Shown here piece by piece: positions 50,702 to 58,757 of a stretch of 64,000 nt of DNA. A program made the position numbers and the translations under genes. The notes below the pieces were generated by a model that did no database searches, was not told the DNA's origin, and worked only from the letters and a program-made list of their open reading frames with translations. This DNA is from Thermoanaerobaculia bacterium (lineage in GTDB: Bacteria; Acidobacteriota; Thermoanaerobaculia; Multivoradales; J023): positions 496,001-560,000 of the forward strand of contig JAUIJL010000004.1 of NCBI GenBank assembly GCA_030431255.1. Reading direction: 5' to 3'. Position 1 is the stretch's first letter. Each line of letters starts with the position of its first letter.

Positions 50702-52341
50702 TGTTTCATCGCCAATGGCGGGAAATGGCCCTCGCCGACCTCGACCGACCCTTCGATGTGGTGATCATCGGCGGTGGCATCACCGGCTGCGGCATCTTCT
50801 TCGACGCTGCTCAACGGGGCTTGCGGGTGCTGCTCTTGGAAAAGAACGACCTGGCGTCGGGCACTTCCTCACGTTCCTCCAAGCTGCTGCACGGCGGCTT
50901 GAGATATCTGAAGAATCTGCAATTCGGCGTCACCCGCAAGTCGTGCATGGAAAGGGATCGACAGCTGGCTCTGAATCCCAATTTGGTGACGCCGATCCCT
51001 TGGCTCTACCCTACCTACCACGGCCAAAAGACACCGGGTTGGAAGATCGGCCTCGGCCTGTGGATCTACGATCGGCTGACGAGCAACACCGTCGCCCACC
51101 GCACGGTGGACGCGGAGGAGATCCACCGCCTCGCCCCCGGCTTGACCGTCGACGGTCTGGACCGCGCCATGGTCTACCAAGACACCCGGGTCGACGATGC
51201 CCGGCTCACCCGAGCCGTGGCGGCCACGGGTTTCGCCTACGGCGGCCGCATCTTGACCTACGCCCAAGCCGAGGATCTGCGACGCGGCGCGGGCGGAAAG
51301 CTGGCAGGGGTGGTGATCCGCGATTTGCTCAACGACACCACCCACGAGGTGAAGTGCCCACTGGTGATCAACGCCACCGGCGCCTGGGTGGACGGCGTGC
51401 GCCATCGTCTGGGGCTCGACGGACAGAAAGTCCGCCCGTCCCGCGGCTCGCACTTGATTTTCGAGCGGGATCGTCTGCCGATTGAAAGCGCGGTGACCAT
51501 CGAATCCCCCGACGACCGGCGGCCGGTTTTCCTCATCCCCCATCCCGAAGGCACCCTGGTGGGCACCACCGACCTCTTCCACCACGGATCCCTCGACGAT
51601 CCGCGACCGACCCGCGAGGAAATCGATTATTTGTTGCGGGTGCTGGCCGCGGGTTATCCGGGCAGTCCGCCGGGCCTCGACGACATACGCGGCGCCTTCG
51701 CCGGGGTACGACCGATTCTGAACAGCGACGCGGAAACTCCCTCCGCTGCCAGCCGCGAGGAGGCGGTGTGGTTTGAGAACGGCCTGCTCTCCGTGGCCGG
51801 TGGCAAGCTGACCACCTGGCGACCGACCGCTGAGGAGACTGTGGACGAGGCGCTGCGTCATTTGCCCGACGACATCCAGCGTCGGGCAGCGCCTTGCGCT
51901 ACCGCCGGCACTGCGCTGATCGGTCTTGCCCCCGCAGACCTCGACCTGCGCTTGGCCAAAGCTTTCGATCTCCGACCAGACCTGGCATCGGCCATGGCCC
52001 GTCGGCTCGGGTCGGCGGCCTGGGTCGCCTGCGAAAGCGCCGACGCCGACGAGCTCAAACCCTTGCGTGACGATGTCGACCTCTGCCTCGCCGAGCTGCG
52101 ATCCCATGTGCACGGCGGCGGTGTGATCCACCTCTCGGATCTGCTGCTGCGACGAGTCCGCCTCGGCATGTGGCGTCCCGACCAGGCCCGTACCTTGGCT
52201 CCCGTCCTCGAAAAGCCTGTCCGCGAGCTCACTGGCTGGTCCGCGGATCGTTGGGATCGCGAAGCCCAGGGTTTCGAGACCGAGCTCGAGGGCTGGACCT
52301 TGGACGGGGTCGACAACGGGACAGGGGCCCAGAAGTCGTGA
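50701..52341 (+). CDS. glpD: FAD-dependent glycerol-3-phosphate dehydrogenase
   Basis: 546-aa aerobic-type GlpD that oxidises glycerol-3-phosphate to DHAP and feeds electrons to quinone. FAD motif FDVVIIGGGITGCGIFFDAA (about 20-39), SGTSSRSSKLLHGGLRYL, VINATGAWVDGVRH, PHPEGTLVGTTD and SVAGGKLTTWRPTAEETV are all diagnostic; a C-terminal helical cap follows. The start is the ATG at 50701 that overlaps the previous stop. In this context DHAP may be produced for the AGPS-like neighbour. Couples by GTGA to the next gene. Confidence 0.95.
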   Translation: MFHRQWREMALADLDRPFDVVIIGGGITGCGIFFDAAQRGLRVLLLEKNDLASGTSSRSSKLLHGGLRYLKNLQFGVTRKSCMERDRQLALNPNLVTPIPWLYPTYHGQKTPGWKIGLGLWIYDRLTSNTVAHRTVDAEEIHRLAPGLTVDGLDRAMVYQDTRVDDARLTRAVAATGFAYGGRILTYAQAEDLRRGAGGKLAGVVIRDLLNDTTHEVKCPLVINATGAWVDGVRHRLGLDGQKVRPSRGSHLIFERDRLPIESAVTIESPDDRRPVFLIPHPEGTLVGTTDLFHHGSLDDPRPTREEIDYLLRVLAAGYPGSPPGLDDIRGAFAGVRPILNSDAETPSAASREEAVWFENGLLSVAGGKLTTWRPTAEETVDEALRHLPDDIQRRAAPCATAGTALIGLAPADLDLRLAKAFDLRPDLASAMARRLGSAAWVACESADADELKPLRDDVDLCLAELRSHVHGGGVIHLSDLLLRRVRLGMWRPDQARTLAPVLEKPVRELTGWSADRWDREAQGFETELEGWTLDGVDNGTGAQKS

Positions 52342-53243
52342 GCCGAACGGTCTTCGTCCTGAATCCCAACGCCGGTGGGGGACGAGCCGCCGTCGTGCGT
52401 GATCGTTTGCTCAAGCGAAGCCCGGACCTTCAGGACGAAGATTGGATCGAAAACGCCGACGCCGGCGAAGCCCGTGGGCAGCTCCGAGAACGGCTCACGG
52501 AGCGCGACGTCGAGCGGGTGGTCGCCATCGGCGGCGACGGCACCGCCCACGGGGTGGTGGAAGAGCTGTTGCGAGCCGAGGTCGGCGAGAGGATCGCCTT
52601 CGGTTTGGTGCCCGCCGGCACCGGTTCGGACTTCGCCCGCTATCTCGGTCAAACCTACGCCTTTCCCCAGGATCCGGAAGCGTGCCTGCGCCGGGTGCTC
52701 GAAGCCGAGCCCAGGCCGATCGACGCCATCGCCATCGAGACCGACTCGGGGATCCGGACCCACTGCCTCAACATCGCTTCCGCGGGTTTGTCCGGCGCGG
52801 TGGATTTGGCGGTCAACGCCGTCTCCGGGCACGGCTCTTATCTTTGGGCCACGGTCAAGACCCTGCTCACCTACCGGCCCATGGCCTGCAAGGTCGAGGT
52901 GGACGACCAACCGCTCACCGAAGAGCCGTTTTTCCTCGTCGCCATGGCCAACGGCCGCTACTTCGGCAAAGGCATGAAGGTGGCACCCGACGCGCGCATC
53001 GACGACGGCCTGCTGGATATCGTGCTGGTGCCGCCCGTGCCCCTCTGGCAGCTCCCGATCCGGCTGCCCCAATTCCTCACCGGCCGCCACGTGCACCTTA
53101 AGCAGGTCCGGACCCTCAAGGCGCACAAGGTCCGCGTCGAGCCCCCCGAAGGCTTCTTTCCCTTCGACCTCGACGGCGAAACCCAAGCCGCCGAGCCCGC
53201 CACCTTCAGGATCCTGCCCCGCGCCCTGCGGCTGTTGGTCTAG
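52338..53243 (+). CDS. Diacylglycerol kinase-family lipid kinase
   Basis: 301-aa protein with the DAGK catalytic domain: FVLNPNAGGGRA, VVAIGGDGTAHGVVEELL (GGDGT nucleotide loop), GLVPAGTGSDFARYLG, and a C-terminal beta domain with MANGRYFGKGMKVAPDARIDDG and PFDLDGE. It resembles bacterial YegS/DgkB lipid kinases. GTG start overlaps glpD stop as GTGA, completing a tightly coupled AGPS-like/GlpD/lipid-kinase trio. It could phosphorylate diacyl- or alkylacylglycerol. Confidence 0.93.
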   Translation: MSRTVFVLNPNAGGGRAAVVRDRLLKRSPDLQDEDWIENADAGEARGQLRERLTERDVERVVAIGGDGTAHGVVEELLRAEVGERIAFGLVPAGTGSDFARYLGQTYAFPQDPEACLRRVLEAEPRPIDAIAIETDSGIRTHCLNIASAGLSGAVDLAVNAVSGHGSYLWATVKTLLTYRPMACKVEVDDQPLTEEPFFLVAMANGRYFGKGMKVAPDARIDDGLLDIVLVPPVPLWQLPIRLPQFLTGRHVHLKQVRTLKAHKVRVEPPEGFFPFDLDGETQAAEPATFRILPRALRLLV

Positions 53244-53473
53244 CTCGGGCCCAGCATCCGCGCGTGCTGGCACGCTCCGAGGCCAATGTGAGAGAATACG
53301 GGCATCATCAGCCCACCGACTCGCCACCGTTCGACTTCGGTGAATCGGCCTCGGGCTTGAAAAGGTTCTTGAGTTTTCCCAAGGTTTTCCCACCGATCAT
53401 AGATCCCGCTATCGCCCGTCCCCGTTTTGGGCTGGGCGTCATAAGCCGGCGCTATAAGACAAGGAGCGTTCCG

Positions 53474-54277
53474 ATGAGCGATTCAAAGACCCTCGTGCGT
53501 TACGACGTGAAGGACGGCGTGGCCTACCTCACCCTCGACGACCCGCCGGCCAACACCTACACCCACGAGATGATGCGGGATCTGGACGAGGCGATTCTGA
53601 AAGCCCGCTTCGACGCTGACGTGCACGTGATCGTCATCGTCGGCAACGGCGAGAAATTCTTCTGCGCCGGCGCCAACATCGCCATGTTGCAGCAGGCCGA
53701 GCCGCGCTGGAAATACTTCTTCTGCTTGCACGCCAACGAGACCCTGAACCGTCTCGAGCACACCCCGAAATTGGTGATCGCGGCCCTCAACGGCCACACC
53801 GTGGGCGGTGGTTTGGAAATCGCCATGGCCTGCGATCTGCGCATCGCCCGCAAGGGCGCCGGCAAGGTCGGTCTGCCGGAGATCAACCTCGGTGTGCTGC
53901 CCGGCACCGGTGGCACCCAGCGCTTCTCGCGCATGGTCGGCAAGAGCAAATCTATCGAGCTGATGCTCACCGGCGAGCTGCTCTCCTTCGAGCAAGCGGA
54001 GGAGCTCGGCGTGGTGAATTCCGTGCTCGAGACCGAGAGCCTGGACGACTTCCACGCTCAGATCCACGACTACGCCAAGCAATTCTGCCCGCCGAATAAA
54101 GCCGCCAAGGCCGCGGGTCGCATCAAGCGTTCGGTGCAAAGCGGTTGGGAAATCCCCTTCGAGTCCGGTTTGGCGGTGGAGCGCGAGCTGCAACAACAGC
54201 TCTTCGAGTCCAACGACGCCAAGGAAGGCCTCGACGCCTACATCGAGAAGCGGAAGCCCGAATTCTCCGCCACCTGA
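53474..54277 (+). CDS. Enoyl-CoA hydratase/isomerase family protein (crotonase 1)
   Basis: 267-aa crotonase. LTLDDPPANTYTHEM, FFCAGANIAML (CoA/oxyanion loop), NGHTVGGGLEIAMACDLRIA with the first catalytic-type Glu, and GLPEINLGVLPGTGGTQRFSRMVG with the second are present, so hydratase chemistry is likely. AAGGAG lies 8 nt before the ATG. A perfect hairpin follows the stop. It begins a set of fatty-acyl-CoA genes on the plus strand. Confidence 0.9.
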   Translation: MSDSKTLVRYDVKDGVAYLTLDDPPANTYTHEMMRDLDEAILKARFDADVHVIVIVGNGEKFFCAGANIAMLQQAEPRWKYFFCLHANETLNRLEHTPKLVIAALNGHTVGGGLEIAMACDLRIARKGAGKVGLPEINLGVLPGTGGTQRFSRMVGKSKSIELMLTGELLSFEQAEELGVVNSVLETESLDDFHAQIHDYAKQFCPPNKAAKAAGRIKRSVQSGWEIPFESGLAVERELQQQLFESNDAKEGLDAYIEKRKPEFSAT

Positions 54278-54293
54278 TCGTCTGGATCTCACC

Positions 54294-54320
54294 ACGAACC
54301 CCGGCCCGTCCGGGGTTCGT
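54294..54320 (+). terminator. Hairpin terminator after crotonase 1
   Basis: Perfect 11-bp stem ACGAACCCCGG/CCGGGGTTCGT (54294-54304 with 54310-54320) around the loop CCCGT, 16 bp past the stop. It is followed by CGGTTT, so only a weak U tract. Confidence 0.65.
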
Positions 54321-54345
54321 CGGTTTAGAGGCGGCCGCGGTTGCA

Positions 54346-54554
54346 TGCACCCTCACCCCCCAGCCCCCTCTCCCGCACACGGGAGAGGGGGAGCCAGAAT
54401 GCACGCCCAACCAGCTCGGTGGACTCGGAGATTTCAAACGCTCAATCGGTTCACAGTCACCTTCAAACGCGCGCGCGAAACGCAAGCGTACATTCCCCCC
54501 TCTCCCGCCTCGGGCAGCCCGCGTAGGGATAGGGGGGCCAGGAGGGTGAGGGCA
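54346..54554. repeat. MITE-like element with hairpin ends
   Basis: About 210 bp. Outer arms CCCTCACCC (54350-54358) and GGGTGAGGG (54544-54552) are reverse complements. Each end also carries its own hairpin: a perfect 12-bp stem CCCCCTCTCCCG with tetraloop CACA at 54364-54391, and a 12-bp stem with one mismatch at about 54495-54537. C/T-rich palindromes of this type recur in many GC-rich genomes. There is no coding potential. Confidence 0.6.
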
Positions 54555-54590
54555 GTCAAGCTTGCGATAAGAGAACAACCCGAAAGAACT

Positions 54591-55781
54591 ATGTCAAAAA
54601 CCCGCGCACCCCTCGTTCTCGCCGCCCCGGTCCGCACACCGATCGGTAAATTTGGTGGCGCCCTGGCTTCCCTTTCCGCCGCCGATCTCGGCACCGCCGC
54701 GGCCGAGGCTTGTTTGGAGCGAGCCGGCGTCTCCCCCGACACCGTGGACCTGACCCTCTTCGGCCACGGTCGCCAAGCCGGCGGCGGACCCAATACCGCC
54801 CGCCAAGTCTCTTATCGCGCCGGCGTGCCCCAAGAAAGCCCGGCGTTCACCATCAATCAGGCCTGCGGATCGGGCCTGCAAGCGGTGCTCTCCGGCGCCC
54901 GGCACATCCGCCTCGAAGAAGCCGAGGTGGTCCTGGCCGGCGGCACCGAGAGCATGTCGAATACGCCCTACATGCTGCCCCGAGCCCGTTGGGGTTATCG
55001 GCTGGGTCACGCCGAGCTGAGCGACGGCATGTATCGCGACGGCTTCAACGATCCCCTCTCCGGACTGGTGATGGGCGAGACCGCCGAGGAGCTGGCGGAG
55101 GACTACGACATCGACCGCGCCGCTTCCGACGCCTGGGCCGTGGGCTCCCAAAACCGTAGCGAAAGAGCGCGGGCCGAGGATCGATTCGCCCAGGAGATCG
55201 TGCCCATCACCGTGCCCGGACGCAAAGGCGACACCGTGGTCGAGCGCGACGAGCACCCCCGCGACGGCATCACCGCCGAGAAAATCGCCAAGATGCCGAC
55301 GGTCTTCCGCCAGGGTGGACGGGTGACCGCCGCCAACGCCTCCGGCATCACCGACGGCGCCGCCGCCTTGTTGGTGGCGTCCGAGCAGGCGGCGGAGCGT
55401 CACGGCTTGCAGCCGGCCGCCCTGCTGCGGGATTGGCAGGTGGTCGGTGTCGACCCGCGGATCATGGGCATCGGTCCCGTGCCCGCCTGCCGCGAGCTGC
55501 TCAAACGCAATCACCTGAGCTTCGACGACATCGACCAAGTGGAGCTCAACGAAGCCTTCGCCTGCCAGGTGCTGGCCTGCCTCAAAGATCTGCCCTTCGA
55601 TCCCGAAAAAGTCAATCCCGACGGCGGCGCCATCTCCCTGGGTCACCCGATCGGCGCCACCGGCGCCCGCATTCTGGTGACCCTCTTGCACGGCTTGGCC
55701 TGGCGCCAAGGGCGCTTCGGCATCGCCACCCTGTGCATTTCCGGCGGTCTGGGCATCGCCGCGTTGGTGGAACGGATCTGA
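54591..55781 (+). CDS. Thiolase (acetyl-CoA C-acyltransferase)
   Basis: 396-aa thiolase. Active-site Cys92 in INQACGSGLQAVLSG, GGTESMSNTPYML, NASGITDGAAALLVASE, LNEAFACQVLACL, the His in SLGHPIGATGARI, and the second Cys in TLCISGGLGIA are all in place. The family makes or splits acetoacetyl-CoA/3-oxoacyl-CoA. The stop overlaps the next crotonase ATG (TGATG). The ATG at 54591 was chosen because upstream in-frame sequence lies in the MITE-like repeat. Confidence 0.95.
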   Translation: MSKTRAPLVLAAPVRTPIGKFGGALASLSAADLGTAAAEACLERAGVSPDTVDLTLFGHGRQAGGGPNTARQVSYRAGVPQESPAFTINQACGSGLQAVLSGARHIRLEEAEVVLAGGTESMSNTPYMLPRARWGYRLGHAELSDGMYRDGFNDPLSGLVMGETAEELAEDYDIDRAASDAWAVGSQNRSERARAEDRFAQEIVPITVPGRKGDTVVERDEHPRDGITAEKIAKMPTVFRQGGRVTAANASGITDGAAALLVASEQAAERHGLQPAALLRDWQVVGVDPRIMGIGPVPACRELLKRNHLSFDDIDQVELNEAFACQVLACLKDLPFDPEKVNPDGGAISLGHPIGATGARILVTLLHGLAWRQGRFGIATLCISGGLGIAALVERI

Positions 55782-56584
55782 TGATCGGCTCCCACGATCC
55801 CGTGGCGCCCGAGCCCCAGGCGGTCTTCCTCGATTTCGAGGGACGGGTCGCCGAGCTGACCATCGATCGGCCCCCGCTCAACGTGTTGAACCTGGCAACC
55901 CTCGACCAATTGGGCGCCGCCCTCGTAGAGGTTTCGGCCCGATCCGACCTACAGGTCTTGATTCTACGCGGCGGCGGCATGCGCGCCTTTTGCGCCGGGG
56001 TGGCGATCGAGGATCACACGCCGGACAAAATCGCCGCCATGCTCGGCGGTTTTCACGACGCCCTGCGTCGGCTCTTCGCCCTCGAGATCGTCACCGTGGC
56101 GGCGGTGGACGGTCATTGCCTGGGGGGCGGCATGGAGCTGGCCGCTACCTGCGACCTGGTGATCGCCACCGAGCGATCGTCCTTCGGTCAGCCGGAAATC
56201 GAGCTGGGCTGCTTTCCGCCCGTGGCCGCCGCCCTCTACCCCACACTCTTTGGACCCGGTCGCACCTTCGACCTGCTGACCACCGGCCGTAGGCTTACCT
56301 GCGAGCAAGCCGAGCATATGGGTTTCGTCGCCCGTCGCGTGGCCAACGGCGAGCTCGACCAGGGCCTGCGCCAGCTCAAGAGCGAGCTGACGTCGAAGAG
56401 TGCCGCCGCCCTACGGCTGACCAAAAAAGCGATCCGCGCGGGTCAGCCCCAGGTTGCCCTCTTCGAAAAGGCTTTGGCTGAAACCGAGAAGATTTATTTG
56501 AACGAGCTAGCGACTTGCGAGGACCTCAACGAAGGGGTCCAAGCGTTTTTAGAAAAACGACCTCCGGAATGGCGCCACGCCTGA
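55781..56584 (+). CDS. Crotonase 2, dienoyl-CoA hydratase (Dch)-like
   Basis: 267-aa crotonase coupled to the thiolase. MRAFCAGVAIEDHTP and DGHCLGGGMELAATCDLVIA hold the oxyanion Gly region and first Glu; SFGQPEIELGCFPPVAAALYP has the second Glu but replaces the usual GAGGTQR with FPPVAAALYP. The same replacement is known from cyclohexa-1,5-diene-1-carbonyl-CoA hydratase-like enzymes, so a cyclic or dienoyl-CoA substrate is possible. Whether the organism degrades aromatics cannot be judged from this window. Confidence 0.85.
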   Translation: MIGSHDPVAPEPQAVFLDFEGRVAELTIDRPPLNVLNLATLDQLGAALVEVSARSDLQVLILRGGGMRAFCAGVAIEDHTPDKIAAMLGGFHDALRRLFALEIVTVAAVDGHCLGGGMELAATCDLVIATERSSFGQPEIELGCFPPVAAALYPTLFGPGRTFDLLTTGRRLTCEQAEHMGFVARRVANGELDQGLRQLKSELTSKSAAALRLTKKAIRAGQPQVALFEKALAETEKIYLNELATCEDLNEGVQAFLEKRPPEWRHA

Positions 56585-56796
56585 AATGCTCCCGGAGCAC
56601 CCAATCGAGGCGCGGCGATCCGAGCACGGAAAGCGAGCTTGTCTGAGCGAGTTACAGCGAGAATCGGCGTAAGTCCCTACTCTTCAGCACCTCGAAGCGG
56701 CACATCAACGGTGGCGCGAGTTAGGAGCGACGCGCGCAGGACGCCGCGCCGGCCCAAAAACATCCATCTGATAGAAGTTATATAAGGAGTTTTCAC

Positions 56797-57576
56797 ATGT
56801 CTGAAGCTGTGGTTCTGAGAGAGCAGGAGGGCCGCGTCGCGGTCTTGACCATCAACCGTCCGAGCAAGCTCAACGCCCTCAACCAACAGGTGCGTGACGA
56901 GATGCTCGAGCACCTCAATGCCATCGAAAGCGACGATTCCGTGGGCGCGGTGGTGATCACCGGCGCGGGCGAGAAATCCTTCGTCGCCGGTGCCGACATC
57001 CAGGAATTCGAGGGCCGCTCGCCCTTCGATCAGCGGGAAGCCATGAGCTTCCCCCGCATCTTCGATGTGATGGCGAGCTTCCCCAAGCCGGTGATCGCCA
57101 TGATCAACGGCTTCTGCCTCGGCGGTGGCTGCGAGATGGCCATGTCCTGCGACATGCGTATTGCGTCGGACCGCGCGCGCCTCGGCCAGCCGGAGATCAA
57201 GCTCGGCCTGATCCCCGGCGGCGGCGGCACCCAACGTCTGCCGCGTCTGGTAGGCGTCGGCAACGCCATGCGTCTGATCCTCACCGGCGACATGATCCCG
57301 GCGGCCGAAGCCAAAGACATGGGCCTGGTGGACATGGTGATCCCCGCCGACGAGCTGCGCGCCCAAACCCTGGAGCTGGCCAATAAAATCGCCGCCCAAA
57401 GCCCGCTCACCCTGCGCGTGGCCAAAGAAGCCGTGCGCGCCTCCGAGCGCCTGGCGATCGAGGAAGGCATCCTCTACGAGCGCGACCTCTTCTGCCTGTG
57501 CTTCTCCACCGAGGACAAAAAAGAAGGCGTCGACGCGTTCCTCAACAAACGCGCACCGGAGTGGAAGAACCGCTGA
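56797..57576 (+). CDS. Enoyl-CoA hydratase (crotonase 3)
   Basis: 259-aa canonical short-chain enoyl-CoA hydratase: LTINRPSKLNALNQQV, SFVAGADIQEFEG, INGFCLGGGCEMAMSCDMRIA with the first Glu, LGQPEIKLGLIPGGGGTQRLPRLVG with the second, and FCLCFSTEDKKEGVDAFLNKRAP at the end. AAGGAG lies 9 nt before the ATG, and an AT-rich TATATA stretch at about 56776-56782 may be the -10. Probably works in beta-oxidation or a butyrate-type pathway with the thiolase. Confidence 0.94.
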   Translation: MSEAVVLREQEGRVAVLTINRPSKLNALNQQVRDEMLEHLNAIESDDSVGAVVITGAGEKSFVAGADIQEFEGRSPFDQREAMSFPRIFDVMASFPKPVIAMINGFCLGGGCEMAMSCDMRIASDRARLGQPEIKLGLIPGGGGTQRLPRLVGVGNAMRLILTGDMIPAAEAKDMGLVDMVIPADELRAQTLELANKIAAQSPLTLRVAKEAVRASERLAIEEGILYERDLFCLCFSTEDKKEGVDAFLNKRAPEWKNR

Positions 57577-57582
57577 TCACGT

Positions 57583-57748
57583 CGGCACCGGTGCCCGGCA
57601 CCGGTGCCAGGTTGATGTCTCAGCATCGGTGCCACGTTGATGTTTCGGCCGATCTGTTCGGACCGGTGCCACGTTGATGTTCGGACCGGTGCCACGTTGA
57701 TGTTCGGACCGGTGCCACGTTGATGTTCGGACCGGTGCCACTTTGATG
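57583..57748. repeat. 23-bp tandem repeat array
   Basis: Four contiguous 23-bp units at 57657-57679, 57680-57702, 57703-57725 and 57726-57748 are identical except one base in the last (CACGTTGATG becomes CACTTTGATG). The core is GGACCGGTGCCACGTTGATG. Diverged copies end at 57617 and 57642, and two GGCACCGGTGCC palindromes start the array. There are no unique spacers, so it is not a CRISPR. It lies between convergent genes. Confidence 0.9.
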
Positions 57749-57809
57749 TTCCGGCGGCATCCCGTACCCCGAAGGGGTTCTTTTCCAAAGCCTGGGGTTG
57801 CGCGCAGCG

Positions 57810-58757
57810 CTACCCCAGGGACGGTTCGTCCCGCCAAGTCTCCGCCCAACGCCGAGGCCCCATGAACCGACAAGACGCCGTGGCCACCCGGCCGGCCTGG
57901 CGTAGGCTTCTTTCGAAGTCGTTTTCCTTGGCGAAGAAATAGCAGAAGGCACCGTGGAAGACATCACCCGCAGCCAGGGTATCGACCTCCCGGCCGGCTT
58001 CGATGGACGGCACCTCGATGTCCAGCAGCTCCGAAACGTCCGAGGGATCCAGAGCGAGGATCGGTCGCTCGCCACGGGTCATGGCGGCCATGGCGAGACC
58101 CAAGTCGCGGAAATAGCCCATCACGCCATGCTCGGTTTCCACCCCGGGCGGACGGAAATCCGCCGACGCCACCACCGCGTCCACCCGCCGGAGCAGCTCA
58201 TCGGTACCGTCCTTCCAGCTACCGGCGTCCATGACGATCCGCGGTCGCGGTCCGGGTTGATCTCGAAGCCGTTTCGTGACCTCCAGGCTCAAGGCCATCT
58301 CGTGACCGTCCACCAAGAGCACGTCGACTCCCTCGAAGGAGAGCTCCGCGGGCAGCCGTCCGGCCCGGAGAATCGCCGGGGATGAGACGATGGTCCGCTC
58401 GGAGCTGCCCGGGGTGATGAAGATGCAGGAGAGCGACGGCGGGGTTTGCCGGCCTGGATCGAGATCGTCGATCTTCACCTCGGGTCCGAGGTCCTTGCGG
58501 ATGACGTCCGCCAAGCTGTGATTTCCCACTTGGGCCAACAACCCGGCGCGTCCGCCCAGGAGCGAAAACGTGGCGGCGGCGTTGGCGGCCGGTCCACCGG
58601 CGAATTCCCAACGCTCCTCGGCCACGGTTTTTCCGCCGATCACGGGTAGGTGGGGCAGGCGATAGAGGAAATCGACGGTCGCCAGCCCCAGAAAGCGACC
58701 CACCGGCCCAGCCTCCGATTCCGGCCCAATCTCCGAAGGCGTCGATGAGTCGCTCAA
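57810..58757 (-). CDS. PfkB-family carbohydrate kinase
   Basis: 315-aa ribokinase-like sugar kinase. LGLATVDFLYRLPHLP and the GG dipeptide in EFAGGPAANAAATFSLLGG form the first signature; VDTLAAGDVFHGAFCYFFA is the second, with the catalytic Asp in AAGDVFHGA. VLLVDGHEMAL and SADFRPPGVETE lie between. The start is a TTG at 58757 overlapping the methyltransferase stop (TTGA), which removes an unlikely 38-residue extension. The sugar substrate cannot be predicted. Confidence 0.9.
   Translation of the reverse strand: MSDSSTPSEIGPESEAGPVGRFLGLATVDFLYRLPHLPVIGGKTVAEERWEFAGGPAANAAATFSLLGGRAGLLAQVGNHSLADVIRKDLGPEVKIDDLDPGRQTPPSLSCIFITPGSSERTIVSSPAILRAGRLPAELSFEGVDVLLVDGHEMALSLEVTKRLRDQPGPRPRIVMDAGSWKDGTDELLRRVDAVVASADFRPPGVETEHGVMGYFRDLGLAMAAMTRGERPILALDPSDVSELLDIEVPSIEAGREVDTLAAGDVFHGAFCYFFAKENDFERSLRQAGRVATASCRFMGPRRWAETWRDEPSLG

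Noticed and set aside
57583-57748. CRISPR array
   Set aside because: The units are contiguous, without unique spacers, and no cas genes are nearby.
57474-57873. Minus-strand frames with peptide repeats such as GTGPNINVAPV
   Set aside because: They are translations of the 23-bp tandem repeat in several frames, with no start or ribosome site.
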